Positions 25,209-31,887 of a stretch of DNA of 64,000 nt are shown piece by piece. The position numbers and the translations under genes are program-made. The notes under the pieces are model-generated. The model was not told the DNA's origin. It saw nothing but the letters and a program-made list of their open reading frames with translations, and did not search any database. Positions within the stretch are counted from its first letter, which is position 1. Every line of letters begins with the position of its first letter. Location: NCBI RefSeq assembly GCF_001440415.1, contig NZ_LLYA01000170.1, forward strand, positions 226,772 through 290,771. Reading direction: 5' to 3'. The stretch comes from Bradyrhizobium retamae. Its GTDB lineage: Bacteria > Pseudomonadota > Alphaproteobacteria > Rhizobiales > Xanthobacteraceae.

Positions 25209-25638
25209 TCGTCTCGCAATCCCGGAAGGTGAACGGCTCAACCTGTCTGACGCCTGGCTGCACGCGACCGCGGAAGCGATCCCGGAAGAGCTGTCGGCGA
25301 TCGACCCGAACACGCCGCGCCGGATCTATCTCGACGCCGCTTGCGAGATCTTCGCGCTGGTGTCGCCGGAGGATTACGCCTGGGCGTCGCAATGGCGCTG
25401 GGGCTGGGTCTGGGACCGCACCAAAACCAAGCGATACGCGCGGCGGACGCCCCGCGGCGCCGGCGGCGCGCCGCGGACGATCTGGCTCCACAAGGAAGTC
25501 TTGAAGCGCTCGGGCAAGGTGCAGCCGTCCGAACTTCACACGATCGGCGATCACCAGGACGGCGAAAGCCTCAACGATCAACGCGGAAACCTGGAATGGG
25601 CCACGCGCTCCATGAACCGCAGGAACCGCAAGCGATGA
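25201..25638 (+). CDS. HNH endonuclease-like protein
   Basis: The 145-residue protein starts at GTG inside the end of the previous gene. The C-terminal part has the HNH_3-type motif GDHQDGESLNDQRGNLEWAT followed by SMNRRNRKR, seen in phage homing-type nucleases. The N-terminal half (RIYLDAACEIFALVSPEDY, WASQWRWGWVW) resembles the DNA-binding strand region of this family. It may be a selfish insertion tolerated in the operon. Confidence 0.8.
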   Translation: MSNRLAIPEGERLNLSDAWLHATAEAIPEELSAIDPNTPRRIYLDAACEIFALVSPEDYAWASQWRWGWVWDRTKTKRYARRTPRGAGGAPRTIWLHKEVLKRSGKVQPSELHTIGDHQDGESLNDQRGNLEWATRSMNRRNRKR

Positions 25639-25862
25639 GGCCGCGGCTAACCCAATCGCAGCGCGACGCGCTGAAATGGCTGTCGGAGCATAACGGCGAT
25701 GGCGTGTTTGATCGCAACGGCGTCTTACTCGCCGCCGGCGAACTCGCCCCGTTCGTGCGGTCGACTTGGAACGCACTCGCCGCGCTCGGCCTGGTACAAT
25801 TCTACAATCCGGCGGGCAAGGGCCGCGGCCGCTTGCGGCTTACCCAAGGGCCCGAGCCATGA
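25635..25862 (+). CDS. Small winged-helix-like phage protein, 75 aa
   Basis: The sequence MRPRLTQSQRDALKWLSEHN with a later VRSTWNALAALGLVQFYNP and basic RGRLRLT resembles a winged helix-turn-helix. It overlaps both neighbours by ATGA. Its target is unknown. Confidence 0.68.
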   Translation: MRPRLTQSQRDALKWLSEHNGDGVFDRNGVLLAAGELAPFVRSTWNALAALGLVQFYNPAGKGRGRLRLTQGPEP

Positions 25863-26155
25863 GCGCGGCGCCTTCGCTCGAGCTGATGACGGCGCCGCCG
25901 TCTTACCCGGAAGGCGTGCCGGTCGAAGTCTGTCACAGCTTCGAAAAGCTAGCGCTCGAGGTCCGCGCCAACGGCTTCGCGCGCTACTCTGCGGACGCGA
26001 TTCTGCACCGCGTGCGCTGGCATATGCACGTTGAGCGCGGAAACCGCGCCTTCAAGGCAAACAACAATTGGACGGCGCCGCTAGCGCGCTGGTTTCTAAA
26101 ACTTCACCCAGAAGTCGCTGGCTTCTTTGAACTGCGCGAAAGGTTGGACGCATGA
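25859..26155 (+). CDS. Hypothetical phage protein, 98 aa
   Basis: The middle reads VCHSFEKLALEVRANGFARY and then SADAILHRVRWHMHVERG, followed by FKANNNWTAPLARWFLKLHP; this NNNW-containing pattern recurs in small phage proteins of unknown function. It is coupled to both neighbours by 4-bp overlaps. Confidence 0.68.
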   Translation: MSAAPSLELMTAPPSYPEGVPVEVCHSFEKLALEVRANGFARYSADAILHRVRWHMHVERGNRAFKANNNWTAPLARWFLKLHPEVAGFFELRERLDA

Positions 26156-26349
26156 CAACACTGCACCTTCCTGGGATCTATGCGCCCGGGCAAATGAAAC
26201 AGGATCATTCCGACTTGGCGCGCGATGGCGTGATCCTCGCCTTGTGGAAGGAAAAGAAGGACACGCGCGACATAGCCTCCGCGCTGAACATGCGCGAATG
26301 CGACGTGGCGAACCGCCTGGCCTGGTTGCGGGACCGTCGCAATGGGTGA
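26152..26349 (+). CDS. Small HTH phage protein, 65 aa
   Basis: After a short N-terminus the sequence RDGVILALWKEKKDTRDIAS followed by ALNMRECDVANRLAWLRD forms a likely sigma-like HTH. It overlaps the neighbours by 4 and 8 bp. It is probably a regulator; the target is unknown. Confidence 0.65.
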   Translation: MTTLHLPGIYAPGQMKQDHSDLARDGVILALWKEKKDTRDIASALNMRECDVANRLAWLRDRRNG

Positions 26350-26536
26350 GGCTGAACCGGCATCCTATTGGGTGAACCTCTACCGGCCGCTGATGGGCGC
26401 TTGCGGCTCTGTGTACTCGTCGCGCGAACTTGCTGACCAAATGGCCGGGCGCGATCGGCTGGCGTGCGTAGAGGTCAAGGTAGGCGTCGGCCTGGGTGCG
26501 ACGCTGTTCAACATGACAAGGGCGGCAGGGGAATGA
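26342..26536 (+). CDS. Hypothetical phage protein, 64 aa
   Basis: It begins MGEAEPASYWVNLYRPLMGA and contains SSRELADQMAG. It overlaps the HTH gene by 8 bp and the O-like initiator by 4 bp. No family is recognised. Confidence 0.55.
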   Translation: MGEAEPASYWVNLYRPLMGACGSVYSSRELADQMAGRDRLACVEVKVGVGLGATLFNMTRAAGE

Positions 26537-27372
26537 ACAATCCGTGGTTCCGCATGTATGCGGGCGTCATCAACGATCCGAAGGTGATGAAGCTGCCGGA
26601 AGCAACGCGCTGGCATTGGGTGGCGTGCCTTTGCGTGGCATCGGACCACGGCGGGAAGCTTCCGCCGGCGCCGGATCTGGCGTTTGCGCTCCGCATGTCG
26701 GAGCAACGCGCGGCGGTCCTGGTGACTGAACTGTACCGCGCCGGCTTGCTCGATAAGGTCGACGGCGGCTTTGCCCCTCACAATTGGAGCGGCCGGCAAT
26801 ACCAGTCGGATAGCTCGACTAAGCGCGTTCGCGATTTCCGCGAGCGAAAGAAACGAGAAGCCGGCGTTACCGGAAACGTTTCACCCGACGTTACCGTAAC
26901 GCCCCCAGAGCAGAGCAGAACAGAAACAGAGCAGAGCAGAGCAGACGCGCCGCGCGCTGGTCAGATTGATTTGGTGGAAGAGGCGCTTCGCGCTGATCTG
27001 CGGGAAATCCTCGGTTCTCACGTAAACCTGACGCTCGCCGCCGAATGGCTCGGCAAGGGCTATGACCCTGGCATGATCCGCGAAGTGGTCCGCGATCTGC
27101 GGCGCCGCAAGCCAGACGTTGCGTCGCTCGCCTATTTCGAGGCCGCGCTTGCCGAACGCCATGCAAAGCGGGCCGAAACCCCCTCGGAGCGCGCCGGGTA
27201 CGCCGCGGTGACGGATTTCGACAAGGTGATTTCGATGTTTGTCCGAACCGGCGTTTGGTCCCGCTACGCCGGGCCTGAGCCTGGAATGCTCGGTTGCCGG
27301 GCGCCGCTCGAGCTGTTGGCAAAGCATGGGATCGACGGCGCCACCGGCAACAAGATCCGCAAGGCGGGGTGA
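26533..27372 (+). CDS. Replication initiator, lambda O-like
   Basis: The 279-residue protein has the arrangement of phage O-type initiators: an N-terminal winged helix (MNNPWFRMYAGVINDPKVMK, WHWVACLCVASDHGGKLP, RMSEQRAAVLVTELYRAGLL), a polar linker around residues 110-145, and a C-terminal domain (AAEWLGKGYDPGMIREVVRD) that may load helicase. The linker is encoded by repeated AGAGC/CAGAG units and a palindrome, as expected for an origin inside the gene. No phage helicase is seen, so a host helicase is probably recruited. Confidence 0.78.
   Translation: MNNPWFRMYAGVINDPKVMKLPEATRWHWVACLCVASDHGGKLPPAPDLAFALRMSEQRAAVLVTELYRAGLLDKVDGGFAPHNWSGRQYQSDSSTKRVRDFRERKKREAGVTGNVSPDVTVTPPEQSRTETEQSRADAPRAGQIDLVEEALRADLREILGSHVNLTLAAEWLGKGYDPGMIREVVRDLRRRKPDVASLAYFEAALAERHAKRAETPSERAGYAAVTDFDKVISMFVRTGVWSRYAGPEPGMLGCRAPLELLAKHGIDGATGNKIRKAG
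26889..26946 (+). repeat. Iteron-like repeats and palindrome, candidate phage origin
   Basis: A 13-bp palindrome CGTTACCGTAACG (26889-26901) is followed from 26907 by short repeats of AGAGC and close variants over about 40 bp. They lie inside the initiator gene, the place of ori in lambda. That this is the origin is inferred. Confidence 0.5.
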
Positions 27373-27378
27373 GGGGCA

Positions 27379-27609
27379 ATGAAACACAAATCGCAAATCC
27401 GGTGGGCTGTCGTGGGTTATCGCGGCTACATCAACCACGGCTATATGGCCTTTACGCGCGGGCATGTGATCGAAAAGGTTCTGTCGGATCATGTTCGCTT
27501 GCGCGAAACGCCGGTTTGGTCCGGCCTGACGGATGCGCAATTCTGGCGAAAGCTCAAGCGGCGGCGCGGCTGGTCGGTCCGGCGCGTCAGTCTGAGGGTT
27601 GCTCGCTAA
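27379..27609 (+). CDS. Hypothetical basic phage protein, 76 aa
   Basis: The protein is very basic: MKHKSQIRWAVVGYRGYINH, then FWRKLKRRRGWSVRRVSLRV at the end. It is the last gene of the early rightward operon before the terminator, where lambda-like phages keep late regulators such as Q; a nucleic-acid-binding role is plausible but unproven. Confidence 0.65.
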   Translation: MKHKSQIRWAVVGYRGYINHGYMAFTRGHVIEKVLSDHVRLRETPVWSGLTDAQFWRKLKRRRGWSVRRVSLRVAR

Positions 27610-27719
27610 GTTGTCCCCACTGTTATCAACGTAAAGCAGTAAGACGCGTCGTCTTCGACGTTGGATAGATCGCGCAAATCAGGGCATTTAATCAGCGGGC
27701 GCCACGCTCGGTGAGACTA

Positions 27720-27758
27720 GACCCGGCGCCAAATGCAAACGGCGTCGGGTCATTTTTT
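27720..27758 (+). terminator. Terminator ending the early rightward operon
   Basis: GACCCGGCGCC / GGCGTCGGGTC (11 bp with one G-T wobble) with a 10-nt loop is followed by ATTTTTT. Late genes begin 14 bp further on, so passing it would need antitermination or a separate late promoter. Confidence 0.88.
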
Positions 27759-27771
27759 AAGGCGGGGTTCG

Positions 27772-28245
27772 ATGAGCATTCACGACTTGAAAACTCGAAT
27801 GGCTGACGTCGCAGGGATTGAAACACTGACGATGGGCCTAGAAGCGGGCCGGATTGTCCTTCGCTGGGATGGCTACTCGGCCGCGGTCGACGCCTCGGCC
27901 TCTGATGCTGAATGCGAGGTCGCTGTTCGGAACGCGATCAAGCTGCCGCCCGTGTCCCTGATCCCTGAGAAGCCGGCTGCAATCCCTGTGGCGGCCAAAG
28001 CCAATGGAGCTGCCACCATGTCCACCAATCCCGCTAGTGCCGGCGCGTCCGTCAAGCAGATGATGGAAGAGCATACCCGCATGATGGGCGAAATCCAGCA
28101 AGCCCAACTCCGGATCCTGGAAGGGACGCTTGCCCGTCAACGGGAGACGGTCGCCGGCGCCGTTGGCAAGATCGCTCAACAGATCGAGGGGCAGACCGAT
28201 GAATTCCTTTCGGCCCTCGGGCAGTTCTCGAACGATCTGGGGTAA
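27772..28245 (+). CDS. Hypothetical phage protein, 157 aa
   Basis: The start at 27772 (SD AAGGCGGGG) opens MSIHDLKTRMADVAGIETLT. The N-terminal half is a small alpha/beta domain; the C-terminal half is a helical, coiled-coil-like region (KQMMEEHTRMMGEIQQAQLR). It is the first gene after the early terminator and upstream of the small terminase. Function is unknown. Confidence 0.7.
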   Translation: MSIHDLKTRMADVAGIETLTMGLEAGRIVLRWDGYSAAVDASASDAECEVAVRNAIKLPPVSLIPEKPAAIPVAAKANGAATMSTNPASAGASVKQMMEEHTRMMGEIQQAQLRILEGTLARQRETVAGAVGKIAQQIEGQTDEFLSALGQFSNDLG

Positions 28246-28256
28246 GGCGCAAACCT

Positions 28257-28721
28257 ATGGGTCGGCCGTCTGACTATTCCCCGGAACTCGTTGCCGTGAT
28301 CTGCGCTCGAATGGCGGAAGGCGTCAGCCTGCGTTCGATCTGCCTGGCTGACGATATGCCGGACAAGGCGACGGTTTTCCGATGGCTGGCGGCCCACAAA
28401 GAGTTCCGCGACCAGTACGCGCGCGCGAGGGAAGCTCGGGCGGACGCTATGGCGGAAGAAATCCTTGAGATTTCAGACGATGATAGCGACGACGCGATTA
28501 CCGATCCTGAAACCGGCGCGACGCGGATCAACGCCGAATTCGTCGCGCGCTCTCGGCTCAAGGTCGACACTCGGAAATGGCTGATGGCTCGCATGGCGCC
28601 CAAGGTCTACGGCGACAAGGTAACGCAAGAGCTGCAAGGGCCGGACGGTGGGGCGATCAAAACCATTTCCAAGATTGAGCTCGTCGCGGCGCCGTTCCCG
28701 GCCGGCATGGGGGAAGAGTGA
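28257..28721 (+). CDS. Terminase small subunit
   Basis: The 154-residue protein begins MGRPSDYSPELVAVICARMA and has an HTH (GVSLRSICLADDMPDKATVFRW), then acidic and DTRKWLMARMAPKVYG segments typical of phage small terminases of the P22/T4-like HTH type. It recognises the packaging site. It is separated from the large subunit by seven short genes, which is unusual but not rare. Confidence 0.85.
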   Translation: MGRPSDYSPELVAVICARMAEGVSLRSICLADDMPDKATVFRWLAAHKEFRDQYARAREARADAMAEEILEISDDDSDDAITDPETGATRINAEFVARSRLKVDTRKWLMARMAPKVYGDKVTQELQGPDGGAIKTISKIELVAAPFPAGMGEE

Positions 28722-28921
28722 TGCCGGATCCGCTTCATGGCGTTGCCCTGGTTCGCATTTCGACGTCGCCGGCGGCGGTCGACGGTGAGTTTTACGCGGT
28801 CTTTGTCCGCGGTCGGATGCTGCCGGAGCAATTCACAGCCTGGCGGAATGCCTATCGCCGCTTCCGGTTCTACGAGGTCTTGGAGGCGGCCGTTCCTGCC
28901 GTCTCATTGAGGGGTGCGTGA
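28721..28921 (+). CDS. Hypothetical phage protein, 66 aa
   Basis: The sequence MPDPLHGVALVRISTSPAAV with FYAVFVRGRMLPEQFTAWRN is unassigned. The start follows the terminase stop region directly and the stop overlaps the next ATG (TGATG). Confidence 0.55.
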   Translation: MPDPLHGVALVRISTSPAAVDGEFYAVFVRGRMLPEQFTAWRNAYRRFRFYEVLEAAVPAVSLRGA

Positions 28922-28995
28922 TGCTGCTTTGGCCGTGGCTGTTCTGGAATGCCGTGTTGGGCGGCTCAACGAAGGGAAACGACGATGCGAAGTGA
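28921..28995 (+). CDS. 24-residue hydrophobic microprotein
   Basis: The frame begins MLLWPWLFWNAVLGGSTKGN. Its ATG overlaps the previous stop and its end overlaps the next gene by 11 bp. It may exist mainly for translational coupling. Confidence 0.3.
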   Translation: MLLWPWLFWNAVLGGSTKGNDDAK

Positions 28996-29356
28996 AATCG
29001 CCTGTTTGACAATCGAGAAGATGCCGGAAGGCGGGTTCCTCGTGTTCGAGGGGCGAAGCGCAAGCGATCCGAACCGCTTTTGCGGGCCGCTGTTCGCCGC
29101 AACCGATATCGGCGAGGCGCTGAATTTCATCCGTGAGAAGCTGCTGGCCGGGTCCGGGCTCAACCAGGCAAGGGGCGCGGCGATCGGCGGCAATTTCGCC
29201 GGCGGCGTTGGGGCTTGTGTCGCCACGGTGGTCAAGGCTCCGCCCGGCCATATGACGTTCGCGACCCCTTCGGGGCCAATGACTGTTCCGGTGGCGTCGC
29301 CCTCGTCGGGCCCTCCGCGGCCATCCTCGCCGCCAAGTCATCGGCCGATCGGCTAG
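28985..29356 (+). CDS. Hypothetical phage protein, 123 aa
   Basis: The N-terminal 60 residues (MRSEIACLTIEKMPEGGFLV, then FAATDIGEALNFIREKLLAG) form a compact alpha/beta domain found in small rhizobial phage proteins; the C-terminus is Pro/Ser-rich and disordered. Function is unknown. Confidence 0.65.
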   Translation: MRSEIACLTIEKMPEGGFLVFEGRSASDPNRFCGPLFAATDIGEALNFIREKLLAGSGLNQARGAAIGGNFAGGVGACVATVVKAPPGHMTFATPSGPMTVPVASPSSGPPRPSSPPSHRPIG

Positions 29357-29396
29357 GCGGAAGGCGCTTCACTGAATTTCAACCGGGCGGGCAAAC

Positions 29397-29828
29397 ATGA
29401 CTGAAATCGAAGCCGAGGCGTTGCGTAACAGAGTGGAAGAGTTGCAAGCGCTCCTTGGCGTCGGCAACGACGACGTTTCGCGGCTGCTGACGGTTCTCGA
29501 TGCCACGCCGCAACAGTGCGAAATGGTCGGGTTCATGCTCCGCCGCTCGGTCGCGACCAGGACGGCGCTGCATACGGTGCTTTTCGGAGCTCGGCCGGAC
29601 TGCGATCAACCGGAAATCAAGCTGATTGACGTCCAGATGGTCAAGGTTCGGAAGGCGCTCGAAAAGGTCGGCGTCCAGGTCCGGACCGAATGGGGCTCGG
29701 GCGGCTGGGCGATCCCGGCCGCGGACAAGGCGAGGCTGCGCCGGCTGATGGACGGCGAGCGCGAGGCGCCGGAGGTCGAGCGCGTCACGCTGCGCGAACG
29801 CCGCATGAGCTTCTTGGAGGGGGCATGA
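29397..29828 (+). CDS. Winged-helix (OmpR C-terminal type) phage protein
   Basis: The 143-residue protein has an N-terminal helix pair (RNRVEELQALLGV) and a segment IKLIDVQMVKVRKALEKVGV followed by WGSGGWAIP, which matches the recognition helix and wing of OmpR-type response regulators (compare IxTVWGxGYxL). There is no receiver domain. It may control late genes. Confidence 0.68.
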   Translation: MTEIEAEALRNRVEELQALLGVGNDDVSRLLTVLDATPQQCEMVGFMLRRSVATRTALHTVLFGARPDCDQPEIKLIDVQMVKVRKALEKVGVQVRTEWGSGGWAIPAADKARLRRLMDGEREAPEVERVTLRERRMSFLEGA

Positions 29829-29944
29829 AGGTGAATTCACATTGGGTTTCGATCTGCCTGGCTGTTGCAGCGGGCGCGATCGGCGCGAGCGGCCATGATG
29901 GCTGGGGTTGGTGCCTCTTCTTGATCTTTCTCATTGAGTGCTGA
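29825..29944 (+). CDS. 39-residue membrane microprotein
   Basis: It begins MKVNSHWVSICLAVAAGAIG and ends GWCLFLIFLIEC: two short hydrophobic stretches. The ATG overlaps the previous stop (ATGA). Function is unknown. Confidence 0.5.
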   Translation: MKVNSHWVSICLAVAAGAIGASGHDGWGWCLFLIFLIEC

Positions 29945-29971
29945 AACGTTTCCGAAACGGGGGGTGTAACG

Positions 29972-30109
29972 ATGCTGAATATTCACACTGTTGCCGCGGC
30001 GTGCGTGGCCGGCTCTGTCCTGGCGTTGCTCGCCGATAAACCGGCCTGGGCGGCGGTCTACGTCGTCGCCGGTGCGGCGATCGAGGCGCTAGCGGTCCTT
30101 CGCCGCTGA
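29972..30109 (+). CDS. 45-residue membrane microprotein
   Basis: It begins MLNIHTVAAACVAGSVLALL, followed by a second hydrophobic segment VYVVAGAAIEALAVL. The ATG is preceded by GGGGTG and the stop overlaps the next ATG. Confidence 0.5.
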   Translation: MLNIHTVAAACVAGSVLALLADKPAWAAVYVVAGAAIEALAVLRR

Positions 30110-30237
30110 TGTGGGAAATCTTCCTGGGGCTGTGCCTGCTGTTCGCGTGCGCGGCTCTTAACCGGATCGGCAACGAGCTGGAAGCCTGCGCGCGCCAGCT
30201 CGAGCGGATCGGCGACGATATCGAGGCAATGGAATGA
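30109..30237 (+). CDS. 42-residue single-pass microprotein
   Basis: It begins MWEIFLGLCLLFACAALNRI and ends with an amphipathic acidic helix QLERIGDDIEAME. It is coupled at both ends by 1- and 4-bp overlaps. Confidence 0.5.
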   Translation: MWEIFLGLCLLFACAALNRIGNELEACARQLERIGDDIEAME

Positions 30238-30497
30238 TTATCTCTCGCATAGCGGGCGCGACGCGCGTTCTCGGCAAATCGCAAGGCTTTCTCGGCCTGC
30301 CGCTGCGCGACGAAATCCGCGAAGTGAAGATTGGCGAGGACGTTGTTCGATGCCGCGCAATGGTGACGTCGTGGGAGCCGACGCCCGACGAGGTGGCGAA
30401 GATCGCCGCCGGCGCGCCGGTCTATCTGTGCGGGCTCGGCACCGACCATCCGCCGGTCATGCTTGACGTGGGCGAGGCGCCAGAATTGAGCGAATGA
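30234..30497 (+). CDS. Hypothetical phage protein, 87 aa
   Basis: The sequence includes ATRVLGKSQGFLGLPLRDEI and VTSWEPTPDEVAKIAAGAPV, then LGTDHPPVML; this pattern is frequent in small phage proteins next to terminase genes. It overlaps the large terminase by 4 bp. Confidence 0.65.
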   Translation: MIISRIAGATRVLGKSQGFLGLPLRDEIREVKIGEDVVRCRAMVTSWEPTPDEVAKIAAGAPVYLCGLGTDHPPVMLDVGEAPELSE

Positions 30498-31816
30498 CCG
30501 TCCCTCAACTCCTGCTTCCTCCTAAGCTCGTCCCGGTCTTTACCGGTGAGGCCATGTATCGCGGCGCCTATGGCGGCCGCGGCTCGGCCAAAACGCGCTC
30601 GTTCGCCAAAATGACGGCGGTGCGCGCGATGATGTGGGCGCTGGAAGGCCGCGAGGGGATTGTTCTCTGCGCTCGCGAGTTCATGAATTCGCTGGCCGAT
30701 AGCTCGTTTGCGGAAGTGAAGGCGGCCATTGCCTCGGAAAAGTGGCTGGCGGATTTCTTCGACGTCGGCGAAACCTACATCCGGACCAAATGCCGGCGGA
30801 TCTCCTACGTGTTCGCCGGCCTCCGGCATAACCTGGACAGCATCAAGTCCAAGGCGAAAATCCTGCTGCTGTGGGTCGATGAGGCCGAACCGGTGTCGGA
30901 TCTCGCCTGGACGGTCACAATTCCGACCGTGCGCGAAGAGGGCGCCGAAATCTGGGTGACGTGGAACCCGATGCGCAAAAAGAGCGCGACGCATAAGCGT
31001 TTCCGCGAAACCCCGCCGGAAGGCTCGAAAATCATCCAACTGAATTGGACGGATAACCCGTTCTTTCCCAAGATCCTCAACACAACGCGGCTGGATGATC
31101 TGAAAAACCGGCCCGATGAATACGAATGGGTATGGGGCGGCGCCTTCCGAACGTTCGTCAAGGGCGCCTATTACTCCAAGGCGCTAATCGAGGCCAAGAA
31201 GCGGATTGATTTTGTCCCGCTGGATCCGCTGATGCAGGTCCGGGCCTATTTCGACATTGGCGGAACGGGCGCGCGCGCGGATGCCGTGGCGATCTGGGTT
31301 TGCCAGTTCGTCGGGCAGAAAATCAACGTCCTGGATTACTACGAGGCGCAAGGGCAGGAACTTTCGGTGCATCTGGCCTGGCTGCGCTCGCGTGGCTGGG
31401 GCAAAGCCTGGTGTGTGCTCCCGCATGACGGCGCGCACGGCGACAAGGTGTTTGCCACGTCATACGAAAGCGCGATCCGCGAAGCCGGCTTTGACGTGTT
31501 CGTTATCCCCAACCAGGGGCAGGGCGCGGCCTCGGCCCGCATTGAGACGGCTCGGCGCCTATTCCCTCGCGTGTTCTTCAACAAAGACACGACGGAAGAG
31601 GGCCGCGAAGCGCTCGGCTGGTATCACGAAAAGAAGTCGACGGATCCGGAGCGGGATATCGGGCTAGGGCCTAACCACGATTGGAGCTCGCATTGCGCGG
31701 ACGCCTTCGGGCTGATGTGCATCCATTACGATCAACCGGACGGCGCTCCGCCTCCGCGGGACCGATACCGCGATCGGCGCAGCTCGAGCGGCGGCGGATC
31801 CTGGCAAAGCGCCTGA
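30494..31816 (+). CDS. Terminase large subunit
   Basis: The 440-residue packaging motor has the Walker A motif GGRGSAKT (residues 27-34) and Walker B ILLLWVDEAE (123-132), followed by a coupling segment WVTWNPM. The C-terminal nuclease domain has acidic clusters at YFDIGGTGARADAVAIW (about 248-264) and LPHDGAHGDK. It resembles the PBSX/P22 group of terminases. The protein ends with a short disordered RRSSSGGG tail. Confidence 0.94.
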   Translation: MTVPQLLLPPKLVPVFTGEAMYRGAYGGRGSAKTRSFAKMTAVRAMMWALEGREGIVLCAREFMNSLADSSFAEVKAAIASEKWLADFFDVGETYIRTKCRRISYVFAGLRHNLDSIKSKAKILLLWVDEAEPVSDLAWTVTIPTVREEGAEIWVTWNPMRKKSATHKRFRETPPEGSKIIQLNWTDNPFFPKILNTTRLDDLKNRPDEYEWVWGGAFRTFVKGAYYSKALIEAKKRIDFVPLDPLMQVRAYFDIGGTGARADAVAIWVCQFVGQKINVLDYYEAQGQELSVHLAWLRSRGWGKAWCVLPHDGAHGDKVFATSYESAIREAGFDVFVIPNQGQGAASARIETARRLFPRVFFNKDTTEEGREALGWYHEKKSTDPERDIGLGPNHDWSSHCADAFGLMCIHYDQPDGAPPPRDRYRDRRSSSGGGSWQSA

Positions 31817-31830
31817 CAAATCATTTCCGG

Positions 31831-31863
31831 GCCGGTGCTACGGGTTTTTGACCCGGTGGCACC
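31831..31863 (+). promoter_or_regulatory. Hairpin before the portal start
   Basis: GGTGC-TA-CGGGT pairs with ACCCG-GTG-GCACC around a TTTTG loop. It ends immediately before an in-frame GTG at 31864. It may attenuate readthrough or hide that start codon. Confidence 0.45.
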
Positions 31864-31887
31864 GTGCCGCGGGCATGGGATATTCTG

